From: Hymenoscyphus infarciens
Lineage: Eukaryota > Ascomycota > Leotiomycetes > Helotiales > Helotiaceae
Assembly: GCA_001414345.1 (NCBI GenBank)
Contig: LLCB01000012.1
Span: forward strand, 310,001-374,000
DNA: 64,000 nt
Reading direction: 5' to 3'
Part shown: positions 1 through 9,079 of the stretch, piece after piece
Layout of the letters: the number at the start of each line of letters is the position of its first letter
Numbering within the stretch: position 1 is the first letter of the stretch
Translations under genes and position numbers: made by a program
Notes under the pieces: generated by a model
Database searches by the model: none
Told to the model about the DNA's origin: nothing
The model's input: the letters and a program-made list of their open reading frames with translations, nothing else

Positions 1-463
1 TTATAGTTATATATACTTTATACTATTATATAAAAAGACTAAATTCGTCTTTACGAAAGATAGCCGACTATAATATCTAACTTAAATACGTTACTATATC
101 TAATTTACTTTAAGCTAGATTTAGACTAGTTATAAGAATCTCTTAAATAGCTACGATACTAAAGACTTTTTAGATAACTAGTAATACTAGAGTTTAGTAT
201 CTATTAGATAACTAGTAAAATTATATTTATAATATATTAAAGAGAATAGAATACGCTAAGTATTCTTAAGGTTTCTAATAACTCTCTTTATATAGAGAAC
301 GCTATAGATATAATTTAAATAGTTAATAATATATAAATTACTAAAAGACTTCTAAAATACTCTCTTAAGCTCTCTTTTTTAATATTTATTAATATATTAG
401 AACCTAGAGTAACCTTAGGTCTTTCTTAAGCTCTATATCTAAGTATTAAGTAAAATCTTAGAG
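1..463 (+). mobile_element. RIP-degraded LTR element: LTR end plus leader region
   Basis: Bases 1-30 match the 3' end of the plus-oriented LTRs found at 30336-30700 and 34678-35033 (ending TACTATTATA). They are followed by the same leader seen after those LTRs (TAAAAAG..CTAAA..). The stretch around 150-300 matches the leader near 35150-35300, including the CACGCTAAGT-like and TCTAATAACTCTC segments. The element runs off the left edge of the window. There are almost no CA or TG dinucleotides, so it is heavily RIP-mutated. No coding potential is seen. Confidence 0.65.
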
Positions 464-468
464 AAGAT

Positions 469-785
469 TATAATAGCTAGCTATCTGAAATAACCGAGAT
501 TATATAGTATATACTATATATATAAGGTTTTAGTAGATAGAAATTAGCTTTTAGTTATTATTATTTTATACTATCTAATTTAGAAAGATTTTATACTTCG
601 GCTTTTAGACCTTTTCATACTATCCGACTCTCTTTTATATAGTCTAAACCTCTTATATATAGCTACCTACTCTTCTATAGTTAGAAAAAGCTTAATTTAG
701 TCTTTTCTCCTATATTAGTACCTAGTACTCACTCTCTTAAATACACTTCTATATACCTCTTTTAAGTCCGTTTCGTAATATTACA
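469..785 (+). mobile_element. Solo LTR with 5-bp target duplication
   Basis: This starts TATAATAGC (a RIP-mutated TG end) and ends TTACA. It is flanked by the identical 5-mer AAGAT at 464-468 and 786-790. The interior (CCGAGATTATATAG, CTAAACCTCTTATATATAG, CCTAGTACTCACTC) matches the LTRs of the 30-38 kb elements. No internal region follows, so it is a solo LTR left by LTR-LTR recombination. It lies in older repeat sequence. Confidence 0.75.
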
Positions 786-790
786 AAGAT

Positions 791-1398
791 AGCTAACCTC
801 TCTCTAAAGTGTTTATAAACTAGAATTAAACACCTAGAAATCGAAGATCTGAAAAAGTAATAAGAGAAAGAGCCTAGCTTCTTAATCCTAGAGAGATAAA
901 TAAGACTAGACTTCGCTAATAAAGACGAGATATAGAGAATAGTTTAAGCTATAAAAGCTATAAAAACTAAGAAAGGAAGAAGAGAAGTACTTAGCTAGAG
1001 ACTAGAATAGAAGATTTCTAGAGACGCTTATTAGAGAAGAACTAGACTCTAACTCTCTCCTACTCTCTTAATAACTCTTCTTCTTTACTATCTCTAACTT
1101 TAAACTCTTTTTAGTTAGAGAATCTTACTTCTAATCGCTTACCTTTCTAATAATACTTACTCTCTTCGTAACTTAAAAATACTTACTCTCTTCGTAACTT
1201 AAAAATACTTTAAAAACCTACGAACTAGCTAAGAGTAAAATTATAGAGAAAATTAAATCTTCAAATACTAGTCTCTTATCTACTTATAAGTAATAAAAGA
1301 CTCTAGCTATTTTAATAGCTTTACTTATTCTACTATTACTAGCTTATTTTTAAGTTTCTATTATTTCTTTCTCTTAAGCTAACTTTTAGTAGCTACGG
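791..1398. other. RIP-mutated AT-rich DNA, no gene
   Basis: The sequence is AT-rich and depleted of CA/TG, of uncertain origin, and is the host DNA of the solo LTR. It contains one perfect tandem duplication of a 26-bp unit (1155-1180 and 1181-1206). No open frame of note is present. Confidence 0.6.
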
Positions 1399-1530
1399 TC
1401 TCTATAAAATATACAGTCTTTATAAAATATCTAGTTTATAAAATATCTAGTTTATAAAATATCTAGTTTATAAAATATATAGTCTTTACAAAATATATAG
1501 TCTCTATAAAATATCTAGTTTATAAAATGT
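1399..1530. repeat. AT-rich minisatellite
   Basis: About seven head-to-tail units of 16-20 bp are built on TTTATAAAATATCTAG, alternating with CTTTATAAAATATATAG variants. It lies at the edge of the RIP-mutated block next to the first gene island. Confidence 0.75.
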
Positions 1531-1700
1531 TATTAAAGGAGAAGCTTAACTTATAACTAACTATAATTCTTTAATCTTATCTTTTTATTTTAAAAAAAAG
1601 AAATAGAAAGGAAGAAAGGAAGGAAGGAAGAAAATAAAAAATACATAAGAATATAAGAATATATAAGAACTTACCTTCAAACCTTTAAATCGTATTATAA

Positions 1701-1820
1701 CCCTCTATTCTCATTCTCCACCTTCTCCACCTTCTCTACCTTTTTCATTTTCATCTTCTCTATCTTCTCTATCCCCACCTTCATCTTCTCCACCTTCTCC
1801 ACCTTCATCTTCATCTATCA
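1701..1820. repeat. Pyrimidine-rich low-complexity tract
   Basis: Imperfect repeats of CTTCTCCAC, CTTCATCTT and CTTCTCTAC lie just where base composition changes from RIP-mutated to normal. On the minus strand they would read as Glu/Gly/Asp-rich codons, but no gene model continues on either side, so I treat the tract as non-coding. Confidence 0.6.
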
Positions 1821-2472
1821 ATCCACGAAATAAAAACATGTATAAAAAACCCAGAAAAAAGTCAAGAGAGAGAGAAGAAAGGGTATTATTATATTTTCAT
1901 CTCCACATTCGTGAAAAATATTTTTCACATCGTAATTTTTGAACCCAACATCTATCCCCCATCCCCCTTTCCCTAGAAAACCCCCTAAGAAAAAAACCTA
2001 AGATCACTTCTAGAAAAATCCAAACCCCTCCCATGAAAAACCCACCACGCAATGCAATGCAGAGAAAGGCCCAACCAAAAGTAAATTGGAAAAAATCAAC
2101 GCCGTTATTTTTGCTAGCGAATTTTCCCTCTCACTTGCTTTTTTTTTTTTTGTTGTGGAATACCCCTTATCGTCTGGTATGTATGCATGTCTTGGTGAGG
2201 AATAACCCGCGAGGAAGTGTGAGCATCGAGGGCCCATGGAACCCCGGAGAAAGAGCTTAGAGAGAGAAGAAGAAACGCGCCGTGATGCATTTTTCGTTGC
2301 CCCAATGGAAAAATCGAAATTCTGTGTCTGTCTGGATCGGTACTGTCGTTTCCGTTCATGCCGCTCGCCCTGTCTCAAAATCGAATCGAAGAAAGTGTGT
2401 CGCTTTTGATCTCCCATTTTTCAGACATCCGGATGAAATAAATCCACCTCCAAGTGCAACAAATCTCCTCAC
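1821..2472. other. Downstream flank of the nmr gene, no gene seen
   Basis: Composition is normal, with oligo-A and oligo-T runs (for example T12 near 2140). It holds the 3' untranslated region and terminator of the minus-strand NMR gene by position. Short open frames here overlap one another on both strands and have no family features. Confidence 0.5.
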
Positions 2473-3903
2473 TCAAGCCAGCCATCGCTCCTCCCTCCTC
2501 GCAGGCGTGCTCTCCCCCCCAACACCCCCACCCATAACCAATCCCTCATCATCATCACTCCCCTCATCCTCATCCTCCTGCTGAGCACCACCCACCAACT
2601 CCCCATTCTCACCCTCATCCTCATTCATCCAGGTCAACCCATTAGCCGCCTCCTCAACCATAAAAACCTCCCTAGCATACTCCTCCAACCCCCTCGGTCC
2701 CTCCCAAAGCCCCAACGCTGCCTCGGGACACCTCTCCTCCATCTCCTTGGTCCCAAAATACGGAGGTTGCTTGGCCCCGTCTTCGCGTCCAAGTTCGTAC
2801 AAATCTTCCAAAGCCTTGAGTTGCTCACGATATCCATTGGGGATCTTGACTTGAACCTCGATTCTGGATCTCCGTCTGTAGCGTACGTGACGGCCTACGC
2901 CGCGAGAGAAAGCGGAACATGCTTCGGTTGGGGAGAGCATTTCGTAAGCTAGTGGTATCTCCTTTCCTCCCCATTTCGAGACGCCATCTTTGAAGATTTG
3001 GAGAACGGCTGGTCCAACATCGTGTTCGGCGTCCAGCCAGGGGAGTTTGACATGAGGATGGAAAGGAGCTTGCCATACAAACGAACCATCATTCTGCAGT
3101 TCCATGCAGAAAAGCGGGTAAGGGAGGGAGGTAAAATTGTTATTATAGATTCCGGTAAAAAGGTGTGTAGTTTTTGACGAGAGGGAGGGCAGGGATTTGA
3201 TGTAAGAGGATGTTGTGGCTTTGGCGCTCCATAAAGGCAATGATGGCCAGGGTTCTTTGATTGAGGGCGGGGTAAGTTTTGAGTGATCGGGCATCGAGGA
3301 GTAGATGTAATGTTGGATATTTGCCTTTTCTGCTGCGTCTGCTAATGCCTTTCCGATGGCTACTTCGTCGCCCCAGAAGGTGGTGTTGATGAATGCTAGC
3401 TCTGCTCCTCGAAAGACATCCGCGATGAGCTCGTGATTTACTCCTGTATTTCCGTGACCTGTACCGGCTGGTGGGCCATCTGAGGAAGGTTTTCTGGTGT
3501 AGAGATCTCCAACGAGAACAGTCACGTTTGGCAGGGATGATATTTCCGAAGCGACGATTCCATCAAGATTCCTTAATTGCGCTCGTACCTTGTATCCCAC
3601 AGCAGCAGCTACGCGAATAAATGATGCTGCTTGCCGGCCAGAAGAATTGACCACAGCAATTGTTTTACTTGGAGATGGCATGGGTCTTTTTGCGGGTCTA
3701 GACTCGTAGTAAGATGGAACGTGCTGCTGCTGAACTGGATGATACTGGAGATTCTGAAGAAACGAATCGCCTTCGGAATCTGGGTATGAGGTGCAGGGCC
3801 TATGCTTCAATTTTCGAGGTGATGGTTCATGAACTGACGCCTGTGATGGTGCCGGTACACGAGGTCTGATGGTGAGAGCAGACCGAGTGGTTGCTGATGG
3901 CAT
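2473..3903 (-). CDS. nmrA: NMR1/NmrA-type nitrogen metabolite repression regulator
   Basis: A single-exon gene of 476 residues. NmrA/NMR1 proteins bind the GATA activator AreA/NIT2 and damp expression of nitrogen-catabolic genes under nitrogen sufficiency. They have a Rossmann fold that binds NAD(P) but act as sensors, not enzymes. Here residues 1-80 are a polar, probably disordered leader. Residues 81-110 give the beta-alpha-beta start (IAVVNSSGRQAASFIRVAAA) with the relaxed glycine motif usual for NMR. Further family hallmarks are AFINTT, the QHYIYSSMPDH segment near 197-207, GIYNNNFTSLPYPLF near 251-265, LPWLDAEHDVGPAVLQIFKDG near 287-307, and PNGYREQL. Residues about 426-455 form an acidic tail. 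The length is closer to Neurospora NMR1 than to the shorter Aspergillus NmrA, by my recollection of the family. The first ATG of the open frame is used. The symbol is assigned by family resemblance. Confidence 0.93.
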   Translation of the reverse strand: MPSATTRSALTIRPRVPAPSQASVHEPSPRKLKHRPCTSYPDSEGDSFLQNLQYHPVQQQHVPSYYESRPAKRPMPSPSKTIAVVNSSGRQAASFIRVAAAVGYKVRAQLRNLDGIVASEISSLPNVTVLVGDLYTRKPSSDGPPAGTGHGNTGVNHELIADVFRGAELAFINTTFWGDEVAIGKALADAAEKANIQHYIYSSMPDHSKLTPPSIKEPWPSLPLWSAKATTSSYIKSLPSLSSKTTHLFTGIYNNNFTSLPYPLFCMELQNDGSFVWQAPFHPHVKLPWLDAEHDVGPAVLQIFKDGVSKWGGKEIPLAYEMLSPTEACSAFSRGVGRHVRYRRRSRIEVQVKIPNGYREQLKALEDLYELGREDGAKQPPYFGTKEMEERCPEAALGLWEGPRGLEEYAREVFMVEEAANGLTWMNEDEGENGELVGGAQQEDEDEGSDDDEGLVMGGGVGGESTPARREERWLA

Positions 3904-4120
3904 GGATGTGTTGGTTTGTGTGATGTGACTGGAAATTTTCGGGCGTCGTGATTTTCTGATCTCGACACTGCTTTCTCCTTTGCCTGGAGAACACTCGATT
4001 TCTTCCCCTCAACGCTCCGAGCACTCCTCCCTTGCCGTCTCACACCAGGTCAAAGTAGATGCAAAGAATCCAAGTCGGGTAGTGAAAAGCTGTGTGTGAA
4101 AGACCGGCTCTCTAGTGCGG

Positions 4121-4849
4121 AGATAGCTCCTTGGCTTTAACTTTCCTCGTTACCGCTCGTTTGGGACCAAACGGGTAACGTTGCCGACCGTGAAACCAAA
4201 ATTTATCCAGAAATGCCAGTTTTCGATGCCAACTTCCTAATTCTGCTTTGAGGAAGAATTGATTTGCAGCAAATAGCCACGTCGGATAGTCACCCAGCGT
4301 CGTATTTCGATGGTAACCCGAAGCGAAAGCTTATCTACACTCGCAGAGTTTTCGTGATTCTGTACGGAATTTGAATGGAAGTTATGATTTGTATTCCACG
4401 TGAATTGGTGTTGTCAACGAATCGGATTGTTCTGGTGAAAGGGGCCGAAAATGGACTGAGGGGGTCTAGGATTGAGGGGTGGTGCAGGCGGTGAGCAATG
4501 TGCCGAGTCCTGGTGAAAATCAGGAACGTTTTCGTTTACGGACAGAGGGAGGGTATGATAATGGCAAAATGGCAACTCGATGATTTTGTCTATCGTGAAT
4601 TTGCAAGGAAAAGAGGAGAGGTGTAAAAATTTGCAGTTTTTCCCGGAGCGCTCGCCGGTTGGTCTGTGTCTTGTGCGAGCCAAATCCGGTGTGGAATGAC
4701 GTGAGGAGGGCTGTTAGGTAACAGAGACGACTCCGTTACGAAGCTTTGAAGTTTCGGTTAGGTGCAATTGTGGTCTGAGGAAGATGATGCAGCTGGGATG
4801 TAGATTTATGTAGGTGAGTCTTTTCGATATGTGAGATGTTATCTTATCA
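4121..4849. promoter_or_regulatory. GATA-factor motifs in the nmr upstream region
   Basis: HGATAR-type sites lie at 4121-4126 (AGATAG), 4331-4336 (TTATCT), 4839-4844 (TTATCT) and 4844-4849 (TTATCA), the last two overlapping. Such sites are bound by AreA/NIT2-class nitrogen regulators, the partners of NMR. GATA motifs are common by chance, so only the paired site is notable. Confidence 0.3.
4149..4179. promoter_or_regulatory. Interrupted palindrome upstream of nmr
   Basis: Arms GTTACC + CGTTTGG and CCAAACG + GGTAAC pair perfectly around a GA centre, with a 3-nt bulge (GCT) in the left arm. It lies about 245 bp upstream of the nmr start codon. It could be a binding site for a dimeric regulator or, if transcribed in the 5' leader, a hairpin. 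The function is inferred from symmetry and position only. Confidence 0.4.
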
Positions 4850-4853
4850 GTGA

Positions 4854-4883
4854 ATGATGATGATGATGATGATGATGATGATG
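4854..4883. repeat. (ATG)10 microsatellite
   Basis: Ten perfect trinucleotide units in the non-coding upstream region of nmr. A (GA)10 tract follows at about 4930-4949. Confidence 0.9.
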
Positions 4884-5520
4884 CTAGTTAGGATTGCAAG
4901 AAAAAGTGCCGACCACCACGCAATGATATGGAGAGAGAGAGAGAGAGATGAGACAGTGGGAATCTGGGGATTATGAGAAGTGAGTGACGCGATTTTGATA
5001 TAAAAAGGCGAGGGCTAGCCGGGGCAGCCAGCCGGGCATCAATGTCTGAAATGTGAAGAGGGGGAGGGGGCCAGGTTTCCCAAGTTGACTCGAACCACGT
5101 GTGGTGGGTGGTGATGCAGAGATAGGAGGAGTACTGTCGAGAGGAGATTTTTGACCAGAGACGGAAGCTCATTGGAGGTCTACTTGGGGCTCCTACGCTC
5201 GTATTAACCCTCCTGAACCTGAGCCTATAGGCATGTCTACCCTGGGCACAAGCACCTTGATGGTCGTCGTATATCAGGACTTATCAGATGGTATCGCCTG
5301 TAGGTACTGCTGTACTATGCCCTAGGCAGTATACTCGTAGCATGTAGCCAAGCAACAAGCTCCAAAGGCCTCGGTCAAGTTCAACGGATAGCTGTTCCGG
5401 AGCAGGCCTGCAGATAGGTATCCGTAATGAGAGAGAGAAAAAAGAGTCTGCGGGAACTAATTAGCAATTATCAGTGGGGTCGCTCGCAATACCGATATGC
5501 GGAGGGAGCTAGAAGGCAGA

Positions 5521-5562
<42 letters not shown>

Positions 5563-5587
5563 CTTGGTCGTAGTCGTAGTCGTAGTC
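5521..5587. repeat. 7-bp and 6-bp tandem repeats
   Basis: Six perfect copies of AGGCAGT (5521-5562) are followed at 5568-5587 by three copies plus a partial copy of TCGTAG. Confidence 0.9.
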
Positions 5588-5731
5588 ACCAGTGGGGCGC
5601 ATTTGGTAGGTGAGTCCCAGGATGGGAGGGGGGAGCTAGGCTAGGGGAGATGGCTAGACGCTAGGAGGTTTTTCTAGTGCCCGCTGGCCCAAGTATTTGC
5701 TGCGTTGGGTTGCTGGATCTGATTGTTGTGT

Positions 5732-5763
5732 TGTGCTATGCTGTGCTGTGCTGTGCTGTGCTA
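5732..5763. repeat. (TGTGC)n pentamer repeat
   Basis: About six copies of TGTGC, one of them TATGC. Confidence 0.85.
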
Positions 5764-6383
5764 CGTTATCTTGCCTTGATTCATGGTCGCTTAGCTTGGG
5801 GGAAGAGGCAAGTATAGCAGATAGATTAGTAGGTAGAGGGGTAGGGTGAGGTACCTAGGTTGGGCGCAGAGACAGAGGAGGCGCGTAATATCCAGATGCC
5901 CCTCCCTCTCATGTCGCCTCTTTCATGCATACGAAGTTTAAATTGTGGTTTTTTAGGGGGGATCCCTCATGACCAGCTGCCCCTCGTCTTTCCATGTTCT
6001 ACTACTAGTAGTACCAAGTATGTTGTAGCGGCAGACTACCCGGACCTAACCCCTCGTCTGGTGGGGTCTGTCTGATGGACCTCGAGCCCATCGCCGTGGG
6101 TCGGCCTTTGGGTGACGGTGGCCCTACCCCCCCCGCCCTGCGTCGGGAAGTAGAAGTACAGTACCTGTAGATTGTGGAGTGCGTGTCGACTCCGTGCCCA
6201 TGGCTTTTGCATCGTGGACCTCTCACCCCAGACGATTCGTAAGAAGAGGAAGCCATTGTGTAAGGGAAATGGAGAGTTGGCAATGGGCAGCTGCCCTGGG
6301 TCCGGATGAAATCTCTGCGGCGCCAAAAGAGTGCAGAAAGGAATCGTGGCTTCCTCAGGAACCTCTTCCCCACTCTTCCCCCC

Positions 6384-6458
6384 GTAGACGTAGACGTAGC
6401 GTGACGTAGCGTAGCGTAGCGTAGCGTAGCGTAGCATAGCATAGCATAGCATAGCATA
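6384..6458. repeat. (GTAGC)n/(ATAGC)n pentamer repeat
   Basis: GTAGAC doublets lead into about seven GTAGC units and then about six ATAGC units. The clean switch from G to A at one position of the unit is visible. It creates long spurious open frames on the minus strand. Confidence 0.9.
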
Positions 6459-6738
6459 CAAATATAGTACCAACAGTATTGCAGGCTAGGAAGGAAAGTA
6501 TCGACGGGAGCGGGCGCCAGTGAGATGATACTGATTTTGCTTGCTGCCCTCTCACTCGGATGATTTTCTTGGGCTGAGCTTCCATTGTTTACTCGGCTCG
6601 GCCTTCTTTGCAGCAGCACGGTCTTTTCTCTTATCTTTGCGAGCAGGCGAGCCAGCTTATCTATTGCGGCTTCCAGGTTATTGGCGACTTGTTTTACCGG
6701 CACCATCGGCTGCCAACTCGGACACGGGCATATCTTTC

Positions 6739-6777
6739 TTCTCTCTCTCTCTCTCTCTCCCTCTCCCTCTCTCTCTC
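6739..6777. repeat. (CT)n microsatellite
   Basis: A pyrimidine dinucleotide tract with a few CC interruptions. Confidence 0.9.
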
Positions 6778-7662
6778 GCTTCACACAATTTTATATTTCT
6801 TTCACACCCCTTTTCATCTCGTAAATTGTGGTACGAGGATGGGATGTTTCAAACATTATTCTGCCCATGGCTTTCCCAACTCCATCCAGCACCGAGTAGC
6901 CCTTCCATTCTTACGTAATGCCCTACCCAACCCTCTGCTCTATGGCTGGCTTAGTTCCAAACATCTCCGGAGTCCCATATAATCGACCTTGCGCTTTTCC
7001 GAACAGCGAAGCAGCTCCTTTCAAAGCATGGGCTTTTCAACATTTCCATTACCCCATCGTCGCGCAAGAAAGGCCAGAAAGGGGACTCGAAAGACGTCTT
7101 TGGAAATACTTGGCTGCGGAGTTGCCCGACGGGCAAGGAAGGGACCAACAGCACCGTCGCATCTCTCCATTCCTTTGTTTTCCTTCCTTCTAGAAGAATG
7201 TTCTCCGCGAAGCGATGGAAGTTCGTGATAATAACCTCCGCGCTCGTACCCTCGTAAATTATTCCTCCAGGTCTTATTCGTTGGTAGTTGCGGACCTTCT
7301 TGCCGACCAGGGAGTCCAATTCTATGTGTCATTCATCCAAGGCGTCACCAACAACTCAAAATTCGAATTCTAATTCCGACATTAACCTCTCCATCCACCA
7401 GTAACCACTGCTCTTCTCATCCAGTCCGTGAGCCCAAGTAAGAAACTCCCCTACTGCCAAACTAGTACTTTGGCGCAATCCAAAAATAAAACACACCTCA
7501 CATTTCACCAAAAAAAAAAACTCCCCTCAAACCCAGATCCCTCACCGCATCCCATGGCATCATCACACATCCCAAAGAGCACCTCCACCCAACAAGTCAA
7601 GCCACCTCAATATTAAACGCGTCTCTTTATGCAGCAAACCCATCCATGCTACACCAAACACC

Positions 7663-7752
7663 AATCCACCAGTCCAAACCAATCCACCAGTCCAAACCAA
7701 GCCACCAGTCCAAACCAATCCACCAGGCTAAACCAAACCAGCCAGTCACGAG
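7663..7752. repeat. 18-bp minisatellite
   Basis: Units AATCCACCAGTCCAAACC at 7663-7680 and 7681-7698, then variants at 7699-7716 and 7717-7734 and a decayed fifth copy. The unit length is a multiple of three, so frames stay open on both strands across it, but neither extends into anything recognisable. Confidence 0.85.
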
Positions 7753-8159
7753 CAATCCTCTTGTCACAGAAATCCGGGGTACAGCGGTAGTTAACCCCTC
7801 ACTCAAACTGGGCGTTGACAACCCGAGCGGCTCAATCAACACACATGGCGAATCCGAACCAAGTGATGATGTAAAAGCACCTCGCACTTTAATTTTCCTG
7901 TTAGGTGTTGGGGTTTCCATCCCTTGAATCGAGGGATTTGATTTCTCCGCGGAGAAGGGAGTAAGAGTGAGAGTTTATTTAGTAACCTAAAGGTAGATTA
8001 CCTGCCAAGAATTTTTCAGACCAGGTTAGTAGCTGGTTGGGTCGTTCTTTCCTTTTAGGTCTTTGTCTAGAGGTGGGTTAGATCTTTCAGAACTTGGAAA
8101 AAAGGGGTGAGTTATATATATCAGTGTATATCGATTCACTGCTCCTTTTTGAATAGCTT

Positions 8160-8262
8160 TTTTGCTTTTTGCCTTTTCTGCTTTTCTGCTTTTCTGCTTT
8201 TCGTTTTCTTCTTTGTTCGGGATTTGATTTGATTTTTCATTTTTCATTTCATTTTTCAAATC
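8160..8262. repeat. T-rich short tandem repeats
   Basis: Copies of GCTTTTCT (8170-8203) and of ATTTTTC (8234-8256) near the right end of the island. Confidence 0.7.
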
Positions 8263-8410
8263 CCGAGGAGGCTCGATTCGAGGACCCGGGGTCCAGTCCC
8301 ACCCTACGCCATCATTTTACCCCGCAATTTTTCGTGTTACAGCTTTTTGAGTTGCTATGTGTGGGTTTTATAGGATTGGTGGGGATACGCTACGTTGAGT
8401 GAAGTGATCT

Positions 8411-9079
8411 ATTTTATTTGTTATTATTAAAGTTATTAAAGTTATTATATTTATTTAGTTTAGTTTAGTTTAGCTTACTTTAGTTATCTAGAGCTTGAAA
8501 AGTTTTTTACTATATACGATATTCTAAATATACTAAAAATTTAGATAGATAAAGTATTAATAGAAAATCGTAAATTATAAAATATTAAATATCACTTCTT
8601 ATTAGTAGAAAATAGAAGGATTCTTAAGCTATTAAGCGGAACTTCTCTCTCTCTCTTTTATTATATATTAAGCTAGCTAGCTATTAATAGTAGGTTCTTT
8701 ACTTAGGTAATAATAGAAGAAGTTATAAATATTATATATATAGCTTATAAATAATAGTATATAGTTAACTATTTAGAAGAGTTAATTTAATACTAGTATA
8801 TCTACTCTTACTATTATAATTCTTTCTATTACTTACTTCTTTTCTACTATCTTAATAAATTAAAGAGAAAGAGAGAGAGAGAGAGAATCTATTTACTAAA
8901 TAAACTTAGATATTAATACTTTTATATTAATAAATTATTAATAATCGAGAATTAGCTTTTAATATTAACTAAAACTTTTTTAAATTAATATATTTATTAT
9001 AATATATTCTTTATTAAATAAAAAAAGCTTAATTATTAATATATCTTTCTTTTTTTAAAATAAGTTTAATTATATTTAT
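8411..9079. other. RIP-mutated AT-rich DNA at the island border
   Basis: Composition changes sharply near 8410, just after a (TTTAG)n-like stretch at about 8455-8475. CA/TG are nearly absent. The stretch does not align by eye with the 3' part of the other gypsy copies, so it is unassigned repeat debris left of the truncated gypsy copy. Confidence 0.5.

Larger units (their letters stand above)
4884..8410. other. 3.5 kb GC-balanced intergenic stretch with many tandem repeats
   Basis: The base composition is normal and not RIP-mutated, yet I find no gene I can support. Open frames up to about 260 codons at 6005-6784 (minus) are made of simple repeats (Arg-Glu runs and Leu-Cys-Tyr-Ala runs) and overlap other frames. 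Frames at 6951-7332 have no recognisable domain. The region may hold distal regulatory DNA, a non-coding transcript, or genes with short exons that I could not assemble. Confidence 0.4.

Noticed and set aside
2010..2417. 135-codon minus-strand frame below the nmr gene
   Set aside because: Overlapped by plus- and minus-strand frames of similar size, with basic and Ser-rich text without a family and poly-Lys from a T-run. Likely 3' flank.
6005..6784. Open frame of 259 codons on the minus strand, plus several overlapping frames
   Set aside because: Built from (CT)n and (GTAGC)n/(ATAGC)n repeats giving Arg-Glu and Leu-Cys-Tyr-Ala runs. Competing frames on both strands are equally long and no domain is visible.
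6951..7332. Minus-strand frames of 103 and 122 codons
   Set aside because: No recognisable motif, overlapping alternative frames on the plus strand, and no splice extension found.
7646..7927. 93- and 97-codon frames over the 18-bp repeat
   Set aside because: Open on both strands only because the unit is a multiple of three. There is no continuation into recognisable protein.
8270..8310. Possible tRNA 3' half (GGGGTCCAGTCCC.. ..CGCCA)
   Set aside because: The T-loop lacks the invariant TTCRA pattern and no matching D-arm or anticodon arm lies upstream.
8026..8402. 77-codon frames rich in Lys/Glu or Phe/Leu
   Set aside because: They reflect the GCTTTTCT and ATTTTTC repeats.
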